Below the pieces are notes generated by a model. The model saw only the letters and a list, made by a program, of their open reading frames with translations. It was not told the origin of the DNA and ran no database searches. Below, piece after piece: positions 12,117 to 25,400 of a DNA stretch of 64,000 nt. The translations under genes were made by a program, and so were the position numbers. This DNA comes from Echinococcus granulosus. Taxonomy: Eukaryota; Platyhelminthes; Cestoda; Cyclophyllidea; Taeniidae. Position 1 is the first letter of the stretch, and the number at the start of each line of letters is the position of its first letter. The stretch lies in assembly GCF_000524195.1 (NCBI RefSeq), contig NW_020170382.1, positions 2,069,233 through 2,133,232 on the forward strand. The letters are read 5' to 3'.

Positions 12117-13943
12117 GCTTGAGATTATTCTGTGCATTGTCAGTATTGTGGCTGCCGTCGATGCAGAACAATCCTTTGAAGTTAACACCTAATTTTAGAC
12201 TTTTCAGTAAAGCCGGTGCCTTGGGTGCACAAACTAAAGGTGCTCTCACTTTTTGGGTTACCAGTGCAACCATGTTAAATTGTTGGAAGCATGAAGGCAT
12301 AATGTCTTATACATTCTGTTTGAATAATATTTAATGCTAAAAGTAGCAATTCACTTCTGAAAATTACAGTTTTTTCTGTCTCTAGTATCAGCTGCTTCTT
12401 AAGCATATTAGTTTGTCATCACGAGATGATGCAAATTTTAGGATCAAAACGCCGTAAATGGATTACACAATAACCCACTTCCTTTACCATGTAAATTAGA
12501 ACTGGAAATTCATACTTCAGATAGCGTACTGTACATGTGTTTCAACTTCCCTTAATAAAGAACTGATAAGAATCTAGGTCTAGTCATCGACCGTGTCGAA
12601 GCTGACGGGAATACCTGAAGGTTTTCTGAAGATTTCACGATCAAATCATAATGATGGTCAACAAATATTCGATAAATACTGATTGTAAGGAATTTGAAGA
12701 GCCACCAGGGATGTAGATTCAGTGCAAATCTAAACCAATTTTTCGTCCAGATATTAGGGGTTTTTATCACAAGGCTTAATTCATATTGCTTCCATTGATC
12801 TATCGTGGGAATGGAGACAATAGTATTCAACAAGCTGAAGAAAATCCGGCACAATATAATGAGAGTAGCTAGATGTTATTTCATTGAATCGCTACATTGG
12901 GAGAGAAAAACAACATATTGTAAAATTCTATAAAATTCCACTATGAAAACCATTTACAAGCAGAGATTGAAGTGAGGTTAGCAGTGGTCGGGTAGTTTGG
13001 GGGGGAATTCCTGTCATCGTTTCCTTGTAAAAGTTAATTTTGGGAAAGACAATCATTCCGAATTGATTGCATAAACATTGATCTGATTAAACTATACGAA
13101 TTAATCAGGTGGGTACCTGTGAACTGACAGACTCACTGCTACGGAGAATGAACGAGTAAACAAATTGGCCAGCACCGACCAGACTGCACCACTCTGTGTG
13201 AGGTCTGGACTCTTTTCGGATCCGGTCCTTAAAATTTAGGTGATTGTGGGTGCTGCCCGAGGAAAACAGTCGCCTATTCAGCATACATATTGAGTAAAAA
13301 TAGTGGCACGACTCCATTCTGCAGCACCTCTGGCGAAGGCAGACGCGCTTTTGGCCGAGGGATGGAACACCCTCTTTCAACTAACCTTGGCAAAACACTT
13401 CGTCGGTGACTCCAATTCCTAACATTACTAGCATACCACGACCTCCCTACTCGTTTTTTTCAACAAATTGCTCGAAAACTCAACAACCGTCCGCAAAAGA
13501 GTGAGAAAATGCAGATAGCACTCGGCTTTGTTTTTGCAGTCACGGTCAGAAATCCGCACCCAGTAAGACTGAAGAACATAATCTTTGTACTTTAATATTA
13601 AACAGGCCGCTCAAAAAGGGTAAAAGTTATTTTACGGCAAGTCAATAAAGCCACTGAAGAGCCAAATCTCGTGTAATAATGCACTTGAGGATTTGCTTAT
13701 CTGGAAGAAAAAGCAATCACGATCATTCCAAAACATGGAAGTACATTAAAACTAGGTCAGTATTAGAACTAAAGGAGCATTTTATAAAAGGCTAAACAGA
13801 TTGTCCGGTAGAAAACAGCATCCACGATGACAAGAGAAGTGATCGGAGTGATGCGAAGAATTGAAACTAAATGGAGGTTGACGAAGTCGAGAACAAATTA
13901 ACGATGGTTTAGGACTTAGGGAAGGCGAGAATTGGTGAATTGT
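12117..13943. other. Intergenic region between convergent MDH1B and RSU1
   Basis: No gene is recognised. The 3' UTRs of both convergent genes must lie here. A more GC-rich block at about 13105-13380 differs in composition from its surroundings and may be a repeat fragment. Its open frames have no recognisable domain. Confidence 0.6.
12554..12559 (+). terminator. Possible MDH1B polyadenylation signal AATAAA
   Basis: AATAAA lies 438 nt after the MDH1B stop codon on the same strand. Position and sequence fit a poly(A) signal, but AATAAA is common in AT-rich DNA. Confidence 0.3.
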
Positions 13944-15289
13944 TTAGCGCTTCCGGCTTATCTTCTTCGATCGATCGGCTTTTGGTGGTACCGGAGGATC
14001 CATTGTTAGGTGTCTGTCATGAAGACTAAAAGGAAAATAAAAAGCGGAAATCAATGTTGACTATTTCAGTTCTAATCAAAAGCTCCACTAGCAATTAACC
14101 TGTAAGAGTAGCATTCCAACGAATACTGATGCCAATTTTAGCAGACCGGTAAAGTGACAAAACCCTCGTAATACACGATAAATTAGCATATCCAATAAGT
14201 GATTTGTGTAAATAGCACGAATTCCTCGCACAATAATTCTGGTACTTGTCAAAAAGTTGTTTCAGTTCATGTGTAAAAAAGCATTCAAAAGAAAAGGCAA
14301 ACTAACAATTTGTAGGTTTCTGATCGAATGTAATCAAAAACATGGGATAGTCCGACTTGCAACTGATCCTCAATCGGAGAAACCCAATAATTTCCACTGA
14401 GTTTAGCAACCTGTTTCGGCCCCGTTAGATCAAGATTTCCTGAAGCATTCATACAACATTTACCCAGTAAAATTCGGAGAGTTAAACAGATGATAGAGTT
14501 GAAAATAATTTCGGAATAGAAGGCAAGAACTAATAAAACCTAGGAGCAGTTAGCTACCTAGCTCTGGAGGCAAAACAGTCAACCGATTTCCTTGAATGTG
14601 AAGTTCCTTCAGTCGTGTCAGTTTACCAATTTCAGGAGGCAGGTAGATGAGGTCGTTATCCCTCAAAGCAAGCTAAAAAGGTACTTACAGAATAGCGGTC
14701 TTAATTACAATTTCCAAACTCAATAGATTCCCTATTCCGGCCGGAAGATACTCAAAATTGTTGTCAGACAAGTAAAGTGCACGCAAAGTTCCCAAATTAA
14801 AGAAATTATCGGGAAGGGTTGTCAAATTATTGTAAGTCAGGTCCAGAACTTCAAGCGCAGGAAATGCACCGAACCCTCTAGGTAGAGCGTCCAATCTATT
14901 CATTCCGAGTATGAGAGAGCGAAGTCCTCGCAATTCTGATATTTTGGGGGTGATTACCTGTGGGGTTTAGGAATAAAACACCCTTACTGTTATCCAGTTA
15001 TTAAACAGATTCAAATGCTCCAAGTGCTGAAGGCTAACAATATCATCAGGGATTTCTAGAAAATGTGATGCCAGGGATGATAAACCAACCTTGAATCTTA
15101 TTATGCGATAGAGTTAAAGATTTCAAGAATGTGAGCGTAGCTAAAGTAAGGTGTAAAAAACTGGCAATATTACCCAACTCCGGAAGTTCAGGAATGGAAG
15201 CCAGCTCCTTTTTTACTGGCTTCTAATGCCGTTTCATTGCCCTGACGAACATCTTCGATGCCTTTCTTAAAGGACTTTAGCTTGTTCAT
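13944..15289 (-). CDS. RSU1: Ras suppressor protein 1 (leucine-rich repeat), with one-base frameshift in exon 1
   Basis: Seven exons: 15289-15174, 15140-15090, 15055-14988, 14957-14709, 14672-14558, 14439-14307 and 14025-13944. The product is about 270 residues, against 277 in human. It is a chain of leucine-rich repeats with near-identical family blocks: LTLSHNKIQ, LGMNRLDALPRGFG, ALEVLDLTYNNL, TLRALYLSDN, LKELHIQGNRLTVLPPEL and SHVFDYIRSETYK. The basic tail ends KKISRKR. RSU1 binds the LIM protein PINCH in the ILK-PINCH-parvin complex at integrin adhesions. The exons total 814 nt, one too many, because a 6-A run in exon 1 (15214-15209) shifts the frame between MNKLKSFKKGIEDVRQG and KKELASIPELPEL. 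Removing one A restores one frame throughout. The first four introns are 33, 34, 30 and 36 nt. It is divergent from DHX34. Confidence 0.92.
15209..15214 (-). other. Homopolymer (6 A on the minus strand) carrying the RSU1 frameshift
   Basis: With six A the first exon runs into a TGA after GAGFHS. With five, the frame continues as KKELASIPELPEL into the rest of RSU1. The remaining six exons are intact, so an assembly or read error is more likely than a dead gene. Confidence 0.8.
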
Positions 15290-16458
15290 ATCTTTAAAAG
15301 CAACCCTGGAACCAATTGGCTAAAACGTACAATACAGGAACTCGTAATTTTACTAATCTGATTAAGTCTAACAAATTATTAAGACAACCCAAAATAAAAA
15401 TTTCAACATATACAAGACTTTGCGTTATAGTACCTTTATATGACATTTAATTTGGTAGTCTATCATGAACGGCACAGCTGTCTTGCAAACCGGGTGCACT
15501 TTTTTGAAGCGTAATCTGTGTGCGAAAATTGCTAAAATGAAATTTATAAATGGGATGTTTCCCTCCTAAAATAAACAGTTTGAAAATCGCGAAGCAACCC
15601 ACTATCCTATAAAATTTTATGCATGCCTATTTCGACGGAATTTATGCTAATTTTGGGTAAGGATTTTTTCCTTTTAAAAGGATTGCTGGAATGGTTTTAC
15701 CTGTATTGCTGCTTGACCTTGCAATGGCTTTGTGCCCATTTCGCAGCTATTGCATGACTGTGGTTGTTAAATGCGAAAGATTGAAAAATGATGCCTTGAT
15801 AAGTAAATCTGTAATGGGCATGATAGCCAGTAAACTGGCTGTACGACTGTTACGTGCGGTTTCTGCCGGCAGTGTGGGTTTTGGGGTGTTATTTTTTATG
15901 GAGTACTTTGCTTGTGAGCGTTTAGTGGGTTGTATGGCATATTTTTTAGTGAGTCTAGAACATTGGATTAGGGTCTTATAATTCTTTGTGAGTATGAATT
16001 GCTCTACTATTTTTGCTTTGATTTTTGGCGTTTTGAAATAACATATTAGTTCTTGACATGTCTCCTTTGCCTTGGATCAAATCCCCCCTTTCATTTAAAA
16101 TGTTAGGTGTGCTGTTTCGATGGTTCATATGAAGGGTCTTTCCTATAATTTTGATTCCGTATCGACTCATTTCCTACAATTTATTTCGCATTCCGATTAT
16201 TTCCTGCGTTTCTCATCGATACATAAAATATGCCTAATTTCCAATCGACCTTAATACTTAAGTTCTTACCAATGGTACGTTGGAGTCCTCGGAATTACCC
16301 ACCAGGAATTTATGTTTTTATCCACTTACAAGAAATATTCCATGACTCCGATTCTTCTGTGCATTCATTCTTAAATGTTTTGGTACTTACATGGCATCTT
16401 ATCAAATATATGCCTTTACTGCTTAATTGATGTTCTTGTTTATTTGTTCACTTAGAGA
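15290..16458. other. Intergenic region between divergent RSU1 and DHX34
   Basis: This 1.17 kb separates the two start codons and should hold both promoters. An open frame at 15691-15981 has membrane-like runs but no family match or splice context, so I did not call it. Nothing else is recognised. Confidence 0.55.
16454..16457 (+). promoter_or_regulatory. Possible trans-splice or 5'UTR splice acceptor just before the DHX34 ATG
   Basis: A T-rich tract ending TTGTTCACTTAGAG sits directly in front of the ATG at 16459, leaving a leader of 1-3 nt. In flatworms this is the usual look of a spliced-leader acceptor. A 5'UTR intron would look the same. Confidence 0.35.
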
Positions 16459-19400
16459 ATGTCGACTTATGATGGAAAAAGGCTATCAACTATAGATTTT
16501 GACTTCGACATTCAAGTGCATAAAAAGCGACTCACCGACCTCTTCTTTCCGAATTCCTCTCGAGCTCCAATTCAACGGTTGGTACTTTCTCTTCGACACT
16601 CACTGCTTCCGTCCTTTCAGGGATTCCTCTGATTTCCCGGATTTCTGGAAGTTTGCGGAAAAGCTTCAATCCTTCTTGTTAAATCAGTCTAACAGATCAG
16701 GTTTGCAATGAATTCTTCCCTCCACCTTGACTAACCGCGTGTAGATTTCAACCACGGTAGCAGCCGGTACGACCGCGTGTTGCGTCTCAATCTCCAGACA
16801 CGTAACTACCGTTTGGAGGACTATATGCGCCATCGAATGGCCGAAGATACGTCTCACCGACGTGCTATTCTCTCCGACCGAAACCTCTTCGCCATGCATC
16901 TTATCTTCGACATGTACCTTGACTTCCTCATGAAACAGAGGGTAGGCTGTCATAGGATTTCACCAACTCTTTTAGTGGGCCAAAATAAAGCGCCTACATC
17001 GTGACCGGGAGAACCTTCCAATCGCAAGATTTCGTGAGCCTCTGTTAAGCAAGCTAATGCGACAGCAGGTGCTAGTAATTGCTGGAGATACGGGCTGTGG
17101 GAAGTCGACTCAGGTACCGCAGTATCTAGCAGATGCGAAAAAGACTGAGGAGGAGGTACTATACAAACGTATTGCTGTCACACAGCCGCGAAAAATTGCC
17201 TGCATTAGTCTGGCTGCGCGAGTGAGTACGGAGATGCTCAGGGAGAAGGGCACCAAAGTAGGCTACCAGGTGAGTCAGAGTTTTACTCCCTGTACTCTCT
17301 TATTTTGCGTCGTACCCGGCCATAGCGTGGTCATTTACTTGTCTGCGTTGGCTTTTTCTATAGTTTTGTAAGCAATCGACCGATAATCTTGGTTCTTTTG
17401 CATTTCTCAAGATTAAAAATGCTGCTTATTTTACTAAGTAGCAAGCTTATTGGGATTTTGGTTCCTCGTGAACGCTCTTGAAACCTATGTTTTCTTTCCA
17501 GTTTGCTAGCTTCTTGACCTGTAGACCCGACAGTATTCGCCTCAATGATAGTGATGGCTTCCTTTTGCTTAAATTTTCTAGCGAGCTCTGGCCGGTTATT
17601 CGTGTCATTTTTTTGTCTAAAATTTTCATTTGAAAAAGGTGTTCACGTTTTCAAACTTATCGTGAGAAAGTGAAATATATTTTAACGAGTCAAATAAGAC
17701 AGCATTGCAAACGTATTGATTTTCCATGCCCAGTTCTCATTCCCTTCTTTTTTATCTTTTCATGCTTTTTTTTGCAACGCGATATATTTCCTAAGTGCTC
17801 TACTCCACTCGTAGTTGAAATTTTAGGGTGGGCATTGCTTTGGTCTAATGATGACGGTACTATCGAATAGTAATTCAGCGCGGTCTGTAGCGTGAGCAGC
17901 ATTCCTTCCCCGAAGCATATTTGTGTAAGCGCACGCATCTTGTTGGTTTCAGGTTCGCTTTGAAAGGCACAAATCGAAGGCTACGCAGATTCTCTTCCTC
18001 ACCGAGGGTCTACTTCTCCGCCAGATGCAGTCGGATCCCTTCCTGAAGGAGTATGACGCTATTGTCCTTGACGAAGTAAGCATGTCGCCTTGGAGGCTTT
18101 CAATCAGAGGATTTTTTGGGAGTTAAGTCCCTCTGTCCACTTAAAATTGGATGTACCTCTTGTTTGAGTAAAACCGCATCTGTTGATGCTAAACTTACGA
18201 GGGAAAGTAAAAACTGAATTACTTGGAGTAAACGCATTTTTAGCTTGATACTCAAATATTTGGCCATGATGCTGCATTCTTTAATGCCTTTTTGTTGTTT
18301 AGATTTGAGTTTAATTGGATTTGCAAATAATTGGCCTAAAAATTCTTAAATATGCATTCATACCCATTGGCCTTGTTAGTGTACTACTTATCTTTTCAAC
18401 AATATTTAGGGGAGAAAGTATTCATTATTAATACTTTGCCATGACTGTTAGTTTGGGCACAAGTTTTATTTCACCTGAAATCTTGAATATTGGCTGCTAG
18501 GACAACTCAATCGTTACGTGAAGTAATCGCACTTTCAGTCGCATTTAATTATACGACATCTCACGAACGATTAATACTTCGCAAACGAGTGATTTCTGAC
18601 CCTCTTCCTCGCTTTGCCATTCAGGTGCACGAACGTCACTGGCAGACTGACTGTCTTCTGGGCCTAATGAAGTGCCTTGTGGTGGCTCGACCAGAGGTGC
18701 GACTGATACTTATGTCTGCCACAATCAATGTCAATCTCTTTGCCAACTTCTTCAACAACTGTCCCATTCTGGAGGCAAGTTTAATTACTTCGGCTGCTTT
18801 TTGGCCAATTCTAACTCCATAAAGCTTTCTGCCATCGCGATCAAAAATCGCTTCAAAATGGTGGAAGGGCTGGTGATGGATTAATTGAGTTTGAAGTTTC
18901 AGCTGCTGCCTCAAGTATTAAAGCTGACCGTTTGCCAGGAGGTGGAATTACGGAAAATTGGAAGGCTCACATGTGCCTTAGGCCATTGTTGTTGTTTGTA
19001 TGTCTCCTTTTCAGTGAGAGAATGAATTCAACGTACAAAATTTCCCGAGCCTTAATAAAGATACTTTGGTCAGCTCTGAATATTCACTTTCCTCATTTAT
19101 TTCTTTAACTAATGAAACGGCTTGCTATAGGGTCAATTCCGGTGAATGGAGAGGTGAGCCACTTTACTATGAATGCTTGGCAGCAGTTTGCTGGTTAGCA
19201 GTTATTCCATCTATTCAAACCGATTTTTGTGCTTACTATGTCTTGTTTTTTTTACGATAGCGAGTCTTGTTAGGCTCTAGGTCAGCACTTCTTGTTTTTC
19301 GGGTGGTGTATTTGTTGCCCAATTTCCTAGTTTTACGTATCACATTTTTTTTTGCATAAGCGTCGTTTGAGGCCACTTGAGGCGGTTCTCTAAGTTTCGT

Positions 19401-22400
19401 TTTCCTTCAAGTATTGTCCGATTTCTGATTTTTATTTAAGCCTATAAATTGTACTTTTCGCTGAAATTCATTCTTATCTTTGAATAACTAAAATCAGGCA
19501 TTTTCACAACTTAGACAAAAGTAGAAACTAATGCCTATTTCTACTTAGAGTGATCGATGTGACACTTCATGACGGTTTGGAATCATGCTATCTTGGGCAT
19601 ATCCTGAAACATCCTACGGCATTAGCATTGTTTTAGTGTCTTTATTAACAATTTATTTAACCTCGTCACTTTGTCCGGCCGGTTACAATAGATACCCACA
19701 TGCTGTGATAGACTGACCAAGTGCCATGAAGCTGGAGTGGAATATCACTCTTTTTGGACTGTATTTCTGGGCTTCATTAAATTTATCCAACTGCATTGTC
19801 AGGCACGCTTAACATAATTTTAAAAAACAGGACATCGGTGCATTCACATGAATAAATTTTATGTGGTGACGGCAATGGGGTGCACGATTTATTCTTTGAC
19901 ACTCGATTCCTTCAAACTATCCCGCTTCTCTACTTTCTTGATTAATTCTAAATAACTTTTTATTATTGACTTACGAATGTGTGTTAACTTACGTTGTTTA
20001 TTCATGTTATTGTGAATTGTGTATCCCGCTTGTACTAAAACTTTCATCTTAGCTCCCGGTTTCCCTCTTCAGTCTTACGCGTAACCTTTTACGCTTGCTT
20101 TCCAGCCTGGAATGACTTAGCGAGCGATATTATGCATTTTACTAAGTCACACCAATCATTTAGTTAATAATTCGAGCTGTCTTTCTCAGGTAGTATGATT
20201 TATCGTGAGATTTGTCTCAAAAAAACAAACTAATAAGGCAACTATCGTCCCGAATATATGTTTGAATATTGTTGAACCTTCGCAATCATTGAGGAGGGAA
20301 AGCAGTCTTTGGGGAATGGCAAATATATCAATTCCCGAGCTTATTATTGTATGTATTCTCATCAATCCAGGCGTCTGACCGATAGATTAGTTATCCACCA
20401 AATAGTAATGCGCTTATTTAAATTCGCCACAGGTGCCGGGTCGTCTGTACCCAATAACTCTCAAGTACTGCCCTCTGACTCCGGCCGAACAGGCTGCCTC
20501 GCTGGAGCGGATTGACCCTGCGCCTTACGTTCGACTGCTTCAGCACATCGACAACACCTACTCCATCTCCGAGCGCGGTGACCTCCTTGTTTTCCTCTCC
20601 GGTATGGCCGAGATTCAGGTGGGTGACTTATTTCTTTGTTGGAATTTTTCCGTTTTTGATAAGACAAAGGGTAGATTGTATGCAGTATGCGACCGTCAAT
20701 CGAGCGACCACTTCTTCTCCAATGTCCTTCCACTTCCAATAACATTTTCGTGTTAGAAGCATCTTGTTTTTACTGAACATGGCAATCTCAAAACCCAGAA
20801 GGAATGGTTCTACTTATATGGTAGCTAATTGTATAACTTCGATCTTGTGTGACCGAAATAAAAAAAAATAGTTTTTTTGTGCTTTGCGGCCGACATTAGA
20901 CTCATCCCTAACGTTCAGGGGCCCTCGAAATCGATTTTTTATGTCAATCTTTGTGCTTTGAGTACATTGGTCACAAAAATGACGGTGTGGGCATGTAATA
21001 CATTAAATTAAGGTCATATAAAGTAAAACTTAGATTTCAGATGAGCAAAATCCACCTTAGTACACAATGCTGGTTTTTTCTTGGAATTGAGGAGACGCTA
21101 GGTTCTAATGGGTCCTCTGAATCAACTCCTTTGACTCAGTTTTTACTGACTGAAAATGATGTTTCCGAAAACATTGTAAAAGAAACGGGTGCAGTAAGAA
21201 GTACGAAGGAGAAACAAGAATGACTCAGTGGGATGCAACATTTGAATTGTGTGATTAATATCGCGATTAGTATCTGAATTAGTTCATGGTCGTCAGTGTT
21301 GAACTTTCTCTTGGAAATTTTTTGACGCAATTTTGTTTTTCAAATGTTGTGGTCGTAACATCTGTATCATTTGACTACTTTGCATCCTTGTGAATAATGG
21401 GACCGTCTCATTTCCAATTCTCCCGCCAATTTGCATTATTATTGACTGTTTCACTTCTTCTCCAACCAGTGAAGTTTATTATCAATTTCATTTGTTTCTT
21501 TCATGTTATCAGTTGACTCAAGGTGGATTTTCGGTCGAGAATGGTACACGATATCGCCCAAGCTAAATAGACAATTTATGCATTTTCCCTCAAAACCACG
21601 GGAATGCATGGATTAGTGATATTATTGCATTGAAGGTTTCGGAATTTAATCATTTAAAATGCCCCAGCACAGGAAAGCACTGTTGTTACTCGGCTATATA
21701 AAAGAAATTTGTGCTTTATGACCATAAGGTCATTAAGGCAAATTATCTGCATTACTGGACTGCAAATCCTCTTGCAAATCATGCACATTTCTACGAATTG
21801 TGAAACTGAAGCCAGCACAGAAGTCATTACAGCTCTTGATGGGATTTCAAGTTGAAAAACATGCGAATACAGTGATTGTCAAGCCATAAAAGCATTATTT
21901 TAGGCTTATGGAGTGGTGAAACTAAGTCAATCTTTTCTGCAGATAGTGATGGAGGCGTGTAAGGCCTACGCAGAACAGACAAAGCGCTGGATCGTGTTGC
22001 CACTACACAGCGCTCTGCCCTCCTTCAGTCAGGAAAAGATCTTTCATACCCCGCCGGACGGCGTACGAAAGTGCGTTTTGGCCACCAACATCGCTGAAAC
22101 TTCGGTCACCATCGATGGAATAAGGCAAGCTTTCGAAATGATTAACAGTGTTGTATTTGAGTTTTTTTTTGCTCCTACATGAGGTAGATTATGGGATGCA
22201 GAGGCAAATTGTCGAGTAACTTCACGTTAAACTTTCAAACTTTACCTTCTGTCATGTTGAAGTAAGCGCCACCTTGATTTCCAAGGTTCGGCGAACCAAT
22301 TTCGGGGGGAGGGGGGAACATAGCTTTGGCTCATTTTAATGATGGAGCGATTAATCCCGAATGTTCAAATAAATTCATTTTCGGTTTTTTTGAGTAGAGT

Positions 22401-25400
22401 TAAGTACTGGCATACATGTGCACATGTTCCCGTTTCATGTCACGTTTTTATGAAGTTTTTGAAGTAAAATTTACAACTAAAATGTTTAAGGCGCTTGTTT
22501 GGCGCAGTGCCAAGCATTTGGAAATCCCAAAATGCATTTACATTGCTCTTTTGTTGCACAAGTATGCTTTACCTTACGAATCAAGGCTTAATCCATTTCA
22601 ACGCAAATGCATCGTATAAATGTCACAAAAGTGAGTAGTTTGACGTCTATTTTATGATTTTCTCGATCCACTTTCAGGCAAGCAGTCTATTTACCTTCCC
22701 GTTTGCCCGGTGTACGTTGGTCTTTTCACTCGTTTCTCGATTACTTTATTATTCGAGCGGAGGACAAGATAGGCACCCTTTGCCATGTTGGTACAAGTCT
22801 TTAGTCTGAAAGCATTTACTCAACGTTTGATGGATTTTATTCAATAAGATCCATTTACTTCTGTTAGAAGCTGTCATATGCACTCCCAGTATTCGACTCA
22901 GGGCCATGACTAAGCATATTTTGTTAGTTTTTAAGCGTGAACCATGTAAGATATGTTGTTTTTGTTTAGAATTCAGTCAACGCTCTCTCGTCTACGCGAA
23001 CTATTTGGGTTTTCATTTCGAATAAAATAAAGTGGTTTTCTCTTTTACCACCACTTTGCAAACAGTTGATTGTTTTTAGTGATAATTTTTTTAGCCATAC
23101 TAAAGCATGAAGGCGATAAGCTAATGTAGCAGCTGTGACGTAATGGAGCCACAGGTTGAATTGTTAGGGTCGCAAACAACCTAGCACCCCATAGAGTCTC
23201 ATCTTTATACAATTTGCTCCTAGATTCGTCGCCGACTCGGGTCGTGTCAAGGAGTTGACGTGGGATGCGATATCCCGAATGCGCCAACTTAAGGAGACGA
23301 CCATCTCGAAGGCAAGCGCCGACCAGCGCAAGGGCAGGGCGGGGCGCACTGGCCCTGGTGTCTGCTTTCGCTTCTTTAAGGAGGAGGAGTATAACGAGTT
23401 TCAGGTCAGTGCATTAGTTTTTCCACTCACCGTCTTAGGGAGTCACATTAGATGCGATGCGTTACCCTACCATGGGTTATTCTTAGTTTTCTTCAGAAAA
23501 GTAGAATTGACGTTACCAGAATCACCAAAGCGAAACAAATTCAGACAAATAGAGATATTTGGGCACTATTTTTCTTCCCAGGCAGTACAAACACCTATTT
23601 CATATTCTACATAGGTTATTTTGTTCGTTGATGCTGTAGTGAGTACGAACGAAGATAAGATTGTTTTATGCTGCAAGAAGAATGCATCTTCATAAAAATC
23701 ACCAAAATCTGCCTCCAGATCATCCACTGGAAGTTAAACAGCAAAAGAAGTGACCTTCTTAGCTCAATTTTTGCACTAAAAATAACGGTAAATTGCAACC
23801 CTCATCGCTTCAATTGCTAATGTTTAAAATACACATTGTTTCGAGTAATTTGCTAACATCTTTTCAACTTTGAATGTGCTAAAATGCATTAAAATGCGAG
23901 AGCTTGGCCGAAACAAAATCACCCCGCTACGGTTAACTTAAACATTTTTTGAACAAAATATCTGTCAATAGAGTATTTTTGTAGACCGCACACTGACTGA
24001 TGTAGGATCAATGGTCCTTCTTATCTGAGTGAAAATTGAACGATAAGGAATGCCTTTCAGAGGTGAATATCATGCATATTTATAGGTAAAAAGAAAATTG
24101 TTTATAGAAAGCATGGAAGATGGCCTAGAAAAATAGGCTTTTCCTTTATAGAAGGATGTTGATGATTTGTTGAAGTCTTGCTCACGCTACTTTTTACTTT
24201 GATCGGCAATGTCAATAATCGGTCTTTATGGAACTAAATGGAGTTGATTTATACCTTTTTGAACGATTTGGTTGAGTGTTTGTGACCTACGCTAAACGCA
24301 ATAATGAGGTGGTTTTATATTTTTTTTTTTAAATTCCACTCTGTAATTCTGCAGCCCTTCACCACTCCAGAGATTAAGAGAGTGCCTCTTGACTTGTTGA
24401 CGCTTCAAATGATGGCAATGGGACTGCCTGACGTGAAGCGGTTTCCTTTTATCGAACCTCCAGAGACCAAGTCTTTAGACGAAGCCCTTGAGACCCTCGT
24501 GGTAAGAGTGCTTTTTTTAATTCTTCTTGATCGCTTAAGTGTCACTTTTAGCCTGCAGAATCCACTGTCGATGTCTCGTTTTGTACGAAAAGTCAGTTTA
24601 ATTGATACTTTTGTAATTTCGTCAACTTTGAGATTTTATACGAACTTTAGTACATTTAACGCCTTGGAAGATGAAGTTTGAGCGACGGATCGGGCTTTGC
24701 TGTCGGTGGATCTTTTGGGAAGGCTGAATTTGCAAAGATATTCCAAATTTGCATCGCAGCCATGAATATTTCTACTTAGAACGCATTTTCAGATAGGCTT
24801 GGAATAAACTAAATTCATCATTGCCGAGCGTTTGTTCGTTTGCAGCGCTTTGAAGACCTTGTTAATCCTAGAAGGGTTGAGTTTGAAATCCGAGACTTTG
24901 CACAATCGGGATGGAGGACCAGAACGGGGAATGTGAGAAAAGATTTGAGACAGAAGACAAATTAACCAAGAATCTTACTAGATTTATTTTAAAACACGGG
25001 AATTATTAACAACTTGATTGATTTATACCACAGTAAGACAATTCTTACTCAAGTAGTGGTTTTGAGCCGACTGTAATTTGGCGGATATCCTACCGTTACT
25101 CCTTCTTAGTCCTCAACGATCTGGTTGCCCCTGGAGGTGCCATGAAATGCAGAGCTCGTGAAAGTTTATAGTGTCTAGAAGACCAGAATTCCGGGTCAGC
25201 AACTTAGTAGATTGAAGTTCTTTTAGAATAGGTGGAACAGTACCTTTAGGCATGGCGTTTTGGTGAGTGAATATACCAGTGGGATGGAACCACGCCACGG
25301 CCCGAAGCATTCCATTTCAAGTAATCTCCCAGATCAGTTGGAATTAGGGCAAGACCTTTTAATGGCTACTGGATGTGACTTAATCTGTAGTGATCGAGTT

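Noticed and set aside
13105..13380. 91-codon minus-strand frame in the MDH1B-RSU1 spacer
   Set aside because: No domain is recognisable. The higher GC content fits a repeat fragment better than a gene.
15691..15981. 96-codon plus-strand frame between RSU1 and DHX34
   Set aside because: It has hydrophobic runs but no family match, no splice continuation and composition like the surrounding non-coding DNA.
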